From assembly GCA_021234155.1 (NCBI GenBank), contig JAJEKV010000004.1, positions 27,858,919 through 27,922,918 on the forward strand: DNA of 64,000 nt, read 5' to 3'. Each line of letters opens with the position of its first letter. The stretch's first letter is position 1. The DNA is from Isoetes taiwanensis (lineage: Eukaryota; Streptophyta; Lycopodiopsida; Isoetales; Isoetaceae). The notes below the pieces were generated by a model. The model did not search any database and was not told where the DNA came from. It was given only the letters and a program-made list of their open reading frames with translations. A program made the position numbers and the translations under genes. Shown here piece after piece: positions 56,560-64,000 of this stretch.

Positions 56560-57000
56560 GGGTTTTAATCGCCCAAACATCTTCGGCCCAAGTTTTTCGT
56601 GAGCTGATAAGGTCATTGAAGCTAATGAGATATCATGAGAAAATGAAGGATAGAGGTCATAAAGTAGAAACATTCACTTATGAGCAACTTTATACGCGTG
56701 CAAACAATAGGATGAAAAATGCAGACGTAGTTTCCATGATCATGAAAGATATGGATGGTTTTTCTATACTGAGGATGGCGATTAAGAACGTGTTGGAAAG
56801 CTGATATGATGTGAAGTGACAGAATTTTAAGCTGGTCCCCGGACTTCAGCAATCTCAAAGATGCGATCCGAGTACAAAAAATATGGCGATTGTAAGGTAA
56901 TCTCGGTTTGTAAGTCTTTAAATTATTTATGGTCAAGCGAGAAAAATTTCGTAGACTTATTTAAGCATTCAATTTGTCTATGGCTCCACAAACGAGAACT
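56560..57000 (+). pseudogene. Captured coding fragment, unidentified
   Basis: The frame at 56616-56804 (MKLMRYHEKMKDRGHKVETF, then YEQLYTRANNRMKNADVV) ends at TGA. The preceding bases also read as protein (VFRELIRSLK). The style (short helices, 'KMKDRGHKVETFTY') is PPR-like, P class, but the similarity is weak. It lies within the TIR element. Confidence 0.4.
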
Positions 57001-57074
57001 CCAAGATAGCATGTTCGGATGTAGTAGAACCCGCAAACTTTGTGTTGGGAACCACGCAAACGTTTGGTAGTGGA

Positions 57075-57360
57075 ACACGCAAACTATTTGTTGGTAATTG
57101 GAACTTAATGCCCGCTGATTGCTTCAACGGAGCAATGTTGGTTGGTATGTATTACGTAAATCATGAAATAGTTAGGGTGAGGGCATACAAAGAACCCGGA
57201 TGGTTTGATAATTGATGCAAACCATTCCCGCTTGATGGAGAAGCGTGGGCAAAAGAAATGGACACATGTAGAGATGGACAAAGACAAAAGCAGAAAGTTT
57301 ATCTAGGGTCAAACTGGACCTGGATGTTATACATAGACGTTCCTTCTTTTCTACATATAT
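57075..57360 (+). pseudogene. Possible coding fragment, unidentified
   Basis: One frame reads FVGNWNLMPADCFNGAMLVG then MYYVNHEIVRVRAYKEPGWF before a stop at about 57215, and continues in frame with coding-like text. No family was recognised. It may be part of a captured exon or of a decayed transposon protein. Confidence 0.3.
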
Positions 57361-57677
57361 TAAAATTCATAAATGTATTTTGTGAAAACATAACATGAAG
57401 TTTGTACATGGCATTGGAATTTCCATACTGGAAGTAAGCAAGTTAACAGTTGGATTCCAAAGCAAATCATGTGTTTTACTAAATTGATACTATAAATGAT
57501 GTCCTAGTTTAATCAGTCAGTTGTGCAACCACTGCTATTATGAGGCTTATAAAGGTAAACTGTTAGCCATGTTTTTTCCTGATGAAATTTTTTTCATGAA
57601 ATTGAAGAGAAAGGTCACCAAGTTGATGCCCCAGCTTTCCATAACTTGCTTAGGCGGTGACAACAAAGGCGGAAAAC

Positions 57678-57999
57678 CAATAAAGCGCTGCGGCTTTTCC
57701 AAGAGTTTAAGAATATAAATGGATATGCAACCAACGTGTCATATAACCATCTTATAGCGGCTTTGCAAAAGTGGGACGATGTGGCAACAACCCTTAAGCT
57801 TTATAAAGAAATGAAAGATGCTGGTTACTCTCCAGATTCTTACACTTATAACACATTATTAGACTTGCTTGGACGAAATGGGAAAGTAAATAAGGCAATG
57901 GCTCTGTTTGAAGAAATTAAAGTGGCTTCAAAAGCAGATGTTGTAATTTACAATGCATATTGTGGTTTATCAGTGAGTATATTGTGTGAATCTCATTAA
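57678..57999 (+). pseudogene. Captured P-class PPR fragment
   Basis: From ~57678 the frame reads NKALRLFQEFKNINGYATNV, SYNHLIAALQKWDDVATTLK, LYKEMKDAGYSPDSYTYNTL, LDLLGRNGKVNKAMALFEEI, then ADVVIYNAYCGL to a TAA at 57997-57999. These are about two and a half tandem 35-residue P-type PPR motifs. The type differs from the PLS proteins at 0.3-8 kb. It is inside the TIR element, without start or terminal domains. Confidence 0.8.
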
Positions 58000-58017
58000 C
58001 CAACTTTGGTATGCAGT

Positions 58018-58086
58018 ATCCTGAGTTGAAACCCCCATCTTCACCAACTCCTTCAGGCCTTGGCGATATGAGAACTTTGCTCGAGG
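58018..58086 (+). pseudogene. Captured exon with splice borders
   Basis: TTTGGTATGCAG ends at ~58017. An open segment encoding YPELKPPSSPTPSGLGDMRT (plus LLE) follows. GTAAATTT begins at ~58087. AG..GT borders on both sides of an open 23-codon segment suggest a captured exon with its introns. The source gene was not recognised. Confidence 0.5.
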
Positions 58087-58192
58087 TAAATTTTTACAAA
58101 GTTCTCATCTCAGCTCTGCTCCATTAGTTCTTGCAGTAGGAGAGAGATTCCATTGAGAAATGGATCAACAAAAAATAGCTTTAACTTTTCAG

Positions 58193-58290
58193 GAGAAAGA
58201 CCTTGGCAGCGTAAATGAGATTGGCTTTTTGAAGATTCAAGAAGGTTCCACTTATACGACACGCGCTAAAGGAGATTGAGAACGATGTAA
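58193..58290 (+). pseudogene. Second captured exon-like segment
   Basis: TTTTCAG immediately precedes GAGAAAGACCTTGGC, which reads EKDLGSVNEIGFLKIQEGST to a TGA. Placed directly after the previous exon, it reads on in frame as a continuous peptide, so the two may be neighbouring exons of one captured gene. Confidence 0.45.
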
Positions 58291-58952
58291 CTATGTTGTT
58301 ACTTTCAAAAACTCTAAAGTTACTTAAGGTGTAATAATGGTCTCAATCCTAGTGTAAACCTTCATCTCATTTGTGGCACAATGGTACAATCGGGGACGAG
58401 AAGTTTCGCGATATGCCAAAAAGGAAGCATGGCCCATCCGCAAAAGTGTTACCGCCATGTGTTATGTGCTTATTCAAGGTTCGCAAGAACCGCGAATCGC
58501 CAAGGAGTTGGCACTAATTGAAAACGATCACATGTTCTTTTGATTCAAAGTAATATGTGTGTTGGGTTTTATAAGAAAAGGTTAAGGTTCCTTTCTAATA
58601 AAAACTACAGAAGATTTAATAGGGTTCTTCCATTGTAGTTTCTTGGTAAGCTCTTTTTGTCGTCACAAGCTCCAAAAAGTGCTAAATACAATGTCGGCTA
58701 ATTGTTAAGATCAAGCTTGGACGAGGCAACTCTAGTTTTTGACATCAAGACATTGTGACTTGGACGTCTATTATTACAATTTATGGTCAATACAATTTAT
58801 GGTCAATACAAGCAGGCTGAAGTACTTCAAATTATCAAACAAATGCATACAGAAGGAATGCATACGTAAGAACGAACGATCTTTGGAGAGATCAAGGAAA
58901 ACAAAATCTCAAGGTGATGAGAGTCTTGTGAATTGGGTGGACCCACCATTGG

Positions 58953-59015
58953 TGGTATAAATTTATACTGGAAGCGGGTTTTCATTTCAACCCGCTTCGG
59001 TATAAATTTATACCT
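58953..59015. repeat. Paired palindromes around a 10 bp hairpin
   Basis: Palindrome copies 8 (58953-58970) and 9 (58998-59015) flank GAAGCGGGTT and AACCCGCTTC, which are perfect complements with an 8-base spacer. The whole 63 bases can fold as one long hairpin. Confidence 0.9.
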
Positions 59016-59454
59016 CATTAGACCTCGACTATTTCTTACTTGAAACATTCTCTGCAAATTGGCTGTGACATGCCCTGTTATTTAAAGACCTTATACAGAT
59101 AGTGCTATGTAACAACTTTTGGTAACACTATTTAATATGAATACTTACTTCGAATGCTTTCTTCTCTATTAAAAGTTTAAAGAATTTATTTCTGCTAAAC
59201 GATGTGTTCTGCTACCGTGAGAGTATTCATGCATGCTTTGCAACACAACCTACTTCAATTGCATGTATTTTGGCAATGGAAATTCTATGGCTCCCGTAAA
59301 ATTCTGCTTGACCCCCCTAAATGGCTTCCTTTTTTTTTTTTGGTCCTATGCTTTTAGAGTATTTTTCTTCAAAAGTGTTGTTTTCATGACGGCTTTGCAA
59401 AAATCATATCCAAAAAACTTGAATGCCTCTATTTTGTTGCTCTTTTTAAAAATT

Positions 59455-59522
59455 TCTAATTTTTTTGAGGGAATCTTTCAAACGCACTTCTTAAATAAGT
59501 GTGTTTCATTTTAAACCTTGTT
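59455..59522 (-). repeat. Right terminal inverted repeat
   Basis: Complement of the left end: AACAAGGTTTAAAATGAAAC, then CACACTTATTT and TTTGAAAGATTCCCT. Directly followed by CTTA (59523-59526). Confidence 0.85.
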
Positions 59523-59526
59523 CTTA

Positions 59527-59813
59527 GATAGGATCTGTAAATCAGCTGATACTCGAGCCTTCCTGGATTCACTAGCCACATCTTTGGAATTCCAATTGCT
59601 AAACCTTTGGTATGCAACTTTAGAAACAAAATCAGAAGAGTTCCAAGCAATGGTAGTAGCTTGCGATTCTGAAACAATAAAAGAAGAAACAGGCACACTC
59701 ACAGATAAAGGCACGCTACAATACCCTTGAAGGGAAGGAAAATCCGCTTGAGCAGAGACGGAGAAGCGCTCACACTTTAAGGAGAAGAATTTACATCCCT
59801 CACCAGTGGCCAT
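59527..59813 (-). pseudogene. LINE ORF1 relic N-terminus, copy 2
   Basis: MATGEGCKFFSLKCERFSVS, then FPSLQGYCSVPLSVSVPVSS and the KVAYQRFSNWNSKDVASESR stretch nearly duplicate 3734-4048 of copy 1. The frame is cut by the TIR element at 59526. The sequence right of 59813 to 60890 is the duplicated upstream region. Confidence 0.6.
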
Positions 59814-60890
59814 AGTGGATTTAGGTATTGTACCCTTTTCAATACTTCAAAAGCCTCTACATCTTTCCAGCAAGCTCAAAGGATAGATAATGAATAATTT
59901 GCCAGAAGTTAGAAAGAAAAACTAATAGAAATGACCATTATATCTTTAAGCATAAGCCGATATTGGTGGTAGTTAAAATTGTGAATCTTTGCAAGTTAGG
60001 GTCATATAATGTCGACAACCTTCATTAGTTTTTCTTCTAAAACAAAAAGAACTAGATTCCTATTAGTCATATAGTATTAATCGCATCCACAACTCAGAGA
60101 AACAATTTTTTACAACTTAATGGAATTGGTTGCATCCTGTTTTAAGAGGTTAGATAGCTCTAATCTTCTCTCAAAATCTCTGCATTTATTGTCTACATAA
60201 CCTTGGGCCTAGAATAGAATCTAGGTGTGTCATAAGGGTTTGAAAAAGTGGGGGTTTGGCTCTAGGCTTTCGAGTTAAACTTCAAAAGTTAAAGGTAGGA
60301 TGTTAAGTTCCCATTAGTAGGTCCAACAAAAAATTTAGGCATCTGGCAAATTGCAGGTTGAGATTCATGCAAGAAGGTAAATTTATAGTTCAAAGCTTAG
60401 GGAGTAGGTTTTTCTTGTGAAAGAATATAGTAAAATATTTATTGCAATTCTCAATATGTATGGGTCTAAGCATAGAATTGGGATACACTTTTGCATTTGC
60501 CAAGCACTTCATCTTTGTTTATTTTTCTATCCAAAAAAAATGGGACCATCAAATTTCAGCCCTTTTTAGGGTGTTTTCACAAAGAGAAATTTCCTGTAGA
60601 ATGGTTGTCGAACTTTACACTGAGAAAAGCTCGCAAAAGTTTGATGCTCCTCGTTTTTTTCGTCAAAGAATCTTCTTCGACAGAAGATTTCGTCACTCGT
60701 GAGGGCTTACGCTCTGAAATCTTCTGCCGGAGAAGATTACTTCTTCCGTAAAGCATAGCACTAGCACCAAGCCAGCAAAAAAAGTGTTCTCCAACCTTTA
60801 TGCTAAGACCCATATTTACTATTACACTATGTAAGAGTCTTGATGGCAAAACCATTACCATTTAACCTATAATACTTTTATAAAAAAAAC

Positions 60891-61401
60891 TGGAACATTT
60901 TATTATATGAAAGAACATTAATTCTATGAATGGACAACTTCATTTCAAGTCCACTTTGTGCCGCTAATGGTTTATGGTCTACATACTTAAAAATACAATA
61001 ATAAAGCACTTATTATGAACCCAACAAAAAACTACCATGAAGAACTATGAAGCTGAACTGTGATAATAAATTATAATAATAAACCATTAAAACCACACTG
61101 TGTAAGAAACCACATTACGTTATTCAACACATTAACCCCAAAGTAATACCTCACTTTATTATATTATACTACTTAGAAGCGCCTCAGGTGTAAATCTTTA
61201 GGTATTCACATGTAGTTCATCTGAGACGGCCGGTTTGACGTCTGAGCCGTTCGTCCCCAAACTGCTGGAGCAGTTTACACTTGAGCGGCTCAACGGCTTG
61301 ACGTCCGGCAAAAACTTGCCGGTGACATGTGAGGCGTCCCTTGTAAAAACTGGTAATTGTACTGATTGTTTTGTTGGGGCGTTGTGTAGGTGGCACATTT
61401 A
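60891..61401. other. No gene seen
   Basis: AT-rich to 61190, then a GC-richer patch (61200-61350) with short complementary motifs such as GACGTC and CCGGCAAAAACTTGCCGG. No recognisable gene. Confidence 0.45.
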
Positions 61402-62068
61402 CTATTTCAAATCCATGTAATACCTCGTAGGCCACAAAAGCAATCCTACGACACACTGAACTTGAGCTTGCCAATCCACGGGTACGCCAAGCTCGCGTGA
61501 CAAGACTTCATACTGGTAGAGGCACCTGAAGAAGAAGTTCATCCGGGGCTTCCATCCAGCCCAGAAATCAATTCCTTCTTTTTGAAACCACTGCCTGGGG
61601 ACAAGGTACTCTGCATTGAAATCTCTGGTCTGTAAGACTTGGTCCCATGTAGAGCACTGAGGCAAGCTGGTCCAGGTTGAACAGCTCCTTTATAGCATCA
61701 GCGAGATCACCATCGTCACTAGTATAACTCTGCTTTTTCCAAGAGCTTAACAACTGCAGCTTGCCAGGGACGAGAATGCTACTTGAAGAGCATATTGAAT
61801 CTGGGTATACCTTGGTAGGGCTTAGCTTCTCGAAGTACTTAGCTGTGGGGTGGTACTTGGAGGCCTCCGTATCAGCAAACTCGTTGATAGTAGCTGCAAA
61901 CTTGCGTGCAAAATGACCAATTGCCTTCTCCAAACGAATTTCGGGGATGCCTTCTCTTAGCTGCAACCTCGTCACCATGTAGTCGTTCACTGTCACCTCC
62001 TCGGCCCACAGTAGATCTGCCAACACCTGCCAAGGTATGTTATGGGACTGGTGAGCGCTTGTCGCCAT
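61402..62068 (-). pseudogene. Unrecognised coding region with one frameshift
   Basis: A 166-codon frame from ATG at 62066-62068 (MATSAHQSHNIPWQVLADLL...) overlaps, near 61650, a second frame that carries on with coding-like text (WDQVLQTRDFNAEYLVPRQW, ...DFWAGWKPRMNFFFRCLYQY) to a TAG at 61402-61404. A single small indel near 61650 would explain both. Composition is protein-like, with no signal peptide or membrane segment, and many Trp/Phe in the second half. No family was recognised. It could be a host gene or a gag-like transposon protein. Confidence 0.5.
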
Positions 62069-62429
62069 AGCTGCTTAGATCTCTCAAGATTTCTTCACAT
62101 TCTTTTCCATTTCAAGTCTAAGTAGTTCCTTGGCGCACAAGCCATTGCAAGTTCTTGGAAACAGGCTTTGTTCACAAAGCTATCGTGCTATTTACCTGCA
62201 ATTCCTTTCCTGTTTTTGCTTGCAAGGTCTTAATCTTGAGCCCAATACCCATTATATAGGCTACGTGAGGTAAAAGCTGAGGTAAGAACCTGTTCAGTTG
62301 CAGCCCGCCCGTAGCTGCGGCCATAACATGTCAAAGACTAATAAAAACGGTCTTACAACGTGCACATCATGTCAGAAAATGCTGCGGCTATAACAAAAAA
62401 TGCTGCGGCTATAACATGTTACATGTCGT
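62069..62429. other. Upstream of the unrecognised gene, no gene seen
   Basis: Presumed promoter side of the minus-strand frame. AAAATGCTGCGGCTATAACA is present at 62376 and again at 62397 as a short tandem repeat. No certain TATA box was assigned. Confidence 0.45.
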
Positions 62430-62437
62430 GTTGGGGA

Positions 62438-62652
62438 CAGGGTTCGAAATTGGGGGGTTCGACCCTTAAAAATCCGGTCATTCCAAAAAGTTTCCGATAA
62501 CCAAAAAATATTCCCGGCATTTGTTCAGGCTATTTTCGGAGAAATTTCTAAGGATTTTCGGGAAAATACACTATAATTTCATATATTTCCGGCTGCCTTA
62601 AATGTAAGCAGGCATTTTTAATGGTTGGGGCAAATTCTAATTTCGAACCCTG
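62438..62652. mobile_element. hAT-type MITE, 215 bp
   Basis: Ends CAGGGTTCGAAATT (62438-62451) and AATTTCGAACCCTG (62639-62652) are perfect complements. The 8 bp GTTGGGGA flanks both sides (62430-62437 and 62653-62660). An 8 bp target duplication with CAGGG-type ends is the hAT signature. It encodes nothing, so it depends on a transposase elsewhere. Confidence 0.92.
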
Positions 62653-62751
62653 GTTGGGGAACTGTTTAGCCTCATAAAATCTTCTCGTGTTTCCAAAATA
62701 TTATCTTTCTGAATGGAAACGTTATACACATACTAGTTATACTAGTTATGG

Positions 62752-62823
62752 AAGGGGAAACTTCCAGATAGTTACGGAAGGGGAAACTTCTAGAAACTCC
62801 CTGCTCTGGAAGTTTCCCCTTCC
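62752..62823. repeat. Inverted and direct repeats of a GGAAGGGGAAACTTC motif
   Basis: GGAAGGGGAAACTTC occurs at 62753 and 62785 in the same direction, and its complement GAAGTTTCCCCTTCC at ~62808. A stable stem-loop is possible. Confidence 0.8.
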
Positions 62824-62922
62824 TTCCTTTAATCCAACTTTCTCCGTAAACCCCTGCTGCCTGGAAATTCCTGGAGTTTCCACTATAAGTTTTTTTTTGG
62901 TAATATTTTGGCTAAGGGTTTC

Positions 62923-62947
62923 CTGGCGGCGCCGCTTAGAGCGCCGC
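62923..62947. repeat. GC-rich 8 bp hairpin
   Basis: GGCGGCGC and GCGCCGCC are perfect complements around CGCTTAGA, an isolated GC-rich stem in AT-rich sequence. Confidence 0.75.
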
Positions 62948-62951
62948 CACC

Positions 62952-63082
62952 ACACAGTTTGCACACAGTTTCATAAAATTTCCACAGTTTCATATAAAAG
63001 TGATTTCCAGATACACAGTTTCATATAAAAGTTTGAAGATACACAGTTTCATATAAAAGTTTGAAGATACACAGTTTCACTT
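62952..63082. repeat. Tandem repeat, period about 28 bp
   Basis: Three to four units of ACACAGTTTCATATAAAAGT followed by TTGAAGAT, with a degenerate start (CACAGTTTGCACACAGTTTC). Lies between the MITE and the 3' end of the right-hand gene. Confidence 0.88.
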
Positions 63083-63182
63083 GAAAATTAGACAAAACAC
63101 TTATCAACAGAACATGACAGAAGTTCCCAGATAAAGTTTTGACATGACAGAAATTTCTTAGAAGTTCAAACCAAAACAAATA

Positions 63183-63955
63183 TCATGAAGAAAGTGCTGA
63201 ACCGTTGTTTCCCCTCTCCAACAATAAAGGCACACCACTAGAATCAGGAACTTGAATAAACGTGCAGTTATTGAAAGTTGCACCAACAAAGGAGTGACCA
63301 CCTGCAGGTTAAAACACATTAGAATTAAACTAACCACTAGAATTATACAAACTAGAGTTACTTACCAACATTTTTCACTTCAACAGTGGGAGGAAAATAT
63401 TTCTGAAGCTGAGGATTTGTCTTTAAAAATTCTTCGAAAGCCCAATAATCCACCAAATCTTTGTCTTCCTCATCATTAGGTTTAACTTCAGAAACTTGAA
63501 TTTGATCGCTTTTATCACTTCCATCAGACACAACATTTTGTTGATCACATATCATTGCATCACTTGATGCCGCACGATGGTTAGTCACAACTACACCATC
63601 ATTAGCACAAAGAACTGGAATATTGCATTGCTTTTCAGTTAAAACAGTCCGCTCAAACGAAGAACCTGCATAAGAACTAATTAGAACCTGCAGCTAATCA
63701 TAATCTGCAACTAGTTATAAGCTAAAACTAATTAAAACTGCAATTATAAGCTGCAATTATACCTGACGCAGAAGACTTGTCAACCAAACATTTTGCAGAA
63801 CGTGAACCAAGAAATGTATTTTCTTTACTCCGAATCATCTCATTAAGTACATCAGAGTACAAACGTAAGCTACCATCATCATTGTAAGGTTTGCTGTTGA
63901 TGCTCATAGCAGCATTAACTTGGATTTCCTGACTACGATCATACCTAGAGATCAT
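63183..63955 (-). CDS. Host gene of unknown function, three 3' exons
   Basis: Exon A 63763-63955 (MISRYDRSQEIQVNAAMSIN...), exon B 63366-63665, exon C 63183-63301, minus strand. Introns start GTATAATTG and GTAAGTAAC and end TTATGCAG and ACCTGCAG. Phases fit: TCA-G/GT-TCT and GTT-G/GT-GGT keep one frame to a TGA at 63183-63185. The protein is acidic in the middle (EVKPNDEEDKDLVDYWAFEE), with a possible helical FLKTNPQLQKYF, and ends ...LLLERGNNGSALSS. No domain was recognised. 63953-63955 could be the start codon, but CTCTAG before GTATGATC could also be a splice acceptor, with more exons beyond the window. Confidence 0.72.
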
Positions 63956-64000
63956 ACAAGAACCAACGTGTCAAGAAAAATAAACTATAAATCAAATAAA

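Larger units (their letters stand above)
55269..59522. mobile_element. TIR DNA transposon, 4254 bp, carrying host gene pieces
   Basis: The left end AACAAAGTTTAAAATGAAAC and the complement of the right end (AACAAGGTTTAAAATGAAAC) match at 19 of 20 bases. The imperfect inverted repeat continues to the GAAAGATTCCCT motif about 70 bases in. CTTA lies directly outside both ends (55265-55268 and 59523-59526) and once at the empty site in copy 1, so the target duplication is CTTA, or TTA if one end base is counted inside. Nine copies of an 18 bp palindrome lie subterminally. No transposase was recognised; the interior has PPR and other exon fragments. The superfamily is not assigned. Confidence 0.88.
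49986..60890. repeat. Duplicated LINE-relic segment, copy 2, split by three insertions
   Basis: Matches 3436-5107 in four blocks: 49986-50094, 52912-52985, 54987-55268 and 59523-60890. The gaps are Helitron 1, Helitron 2 and the TIR element. Removing them restores the copy 1 order exactly, which fixes every insertion boundary to the base. Confidence 0.93.

Overview
This window looks like repeat-rich nuclear DNA of a land plant. The evidence is pentatricopeptide repeat (PPR) genes of the plant PLS type, plant-type Ty1/copia and Ty3/gypsy LTR retrotransposons, two kinds of LINE, Helitrons, a hAT MITE, and a right-hand gene whose introns have canonical GT..AG borders. The style of the PPR proteins and the amount of nested transposon DNA suggest a fern or another large-genome, non-seed-plant lineage. 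That assignment is inference. There is no bacterial-style gene organisation, no CRISPR array and no rRNA.

Layout. 1-2.0 kb: a minus-strand PPR gene with one in-frame stop. 2.9-5.1 kb: a minus-strand relic of a LINE ORF1 and its upstream region, duplicated at 50-60.9 kb. 5.8-8.2 kb: a head-to-head chimera of PPR fragments, broken by a roughly 1 kb insertion that holds a GATA microsatellite and a fold-back repeat. 8.5-33.5 kb: one Ty1/copia element (TSD GTAGC) whose integrase/RT junction was hit by a 21 kb Ty3/gypsy element (TSD AAAGT). The gypsy element contains an internal tandem duplication of about 7.8 kb, with upstream ORFs, gag, pol, a C-terminal chromodomain and repeated promoter-like modules. 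34.8-38.3 kb: a deleted L1-like LINE on the minus strand, with a tRNA-like segment near its 5' end. 39.14-49.75 kb: a second LINE on the plus strand, flanked by one 14 bp TSD, with a poly(A) tail and an internal 4.7 kb tandem duplication. 49.98-60.9 kb: the second LINE-relic copy, split by three insertions: two Helitrons of one family and a 4.25 kb terminal-inverted-repeat element that carries nine copies of an 18 bp palindrome and fragments of host genes. 61.4-62.1 kb: an unrecognised minus-strand coding region. 62.4 kb: a 215 bp hAT-type MITE. 63.2-64 kb: the 3' exons of an unrecognised minus-strand host gene.

How it fits together. The host genes are few: the two PPR loci and the right-end gene, plus possibly the 61.4-62.1 kb region. 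The rest is a stratigraphy of transposons, which can be ordered by who interrupts whom. Both Helitron 2 and the TIR element carry pieces of cellular genes (a G-type lectin receptor-like protein; a P-class PPR protein and spliced exons). Many frames in the multicopy GC-rich elements are broken by small indels concentrated at CAG/CTG-type sites. They fall in one tandem copy or the other, which is more like base-calling error at methylated CHG sites than ordinary decay, so pseudogene calls there should be read with caution. The best candidates for something undescribed are the palindrome-studded TIR element (55269-59522), the Helitron family with a bypassed internal terminator, and the gypsy element with repeated internal promoter modules and extra ORFs upstream of gag.
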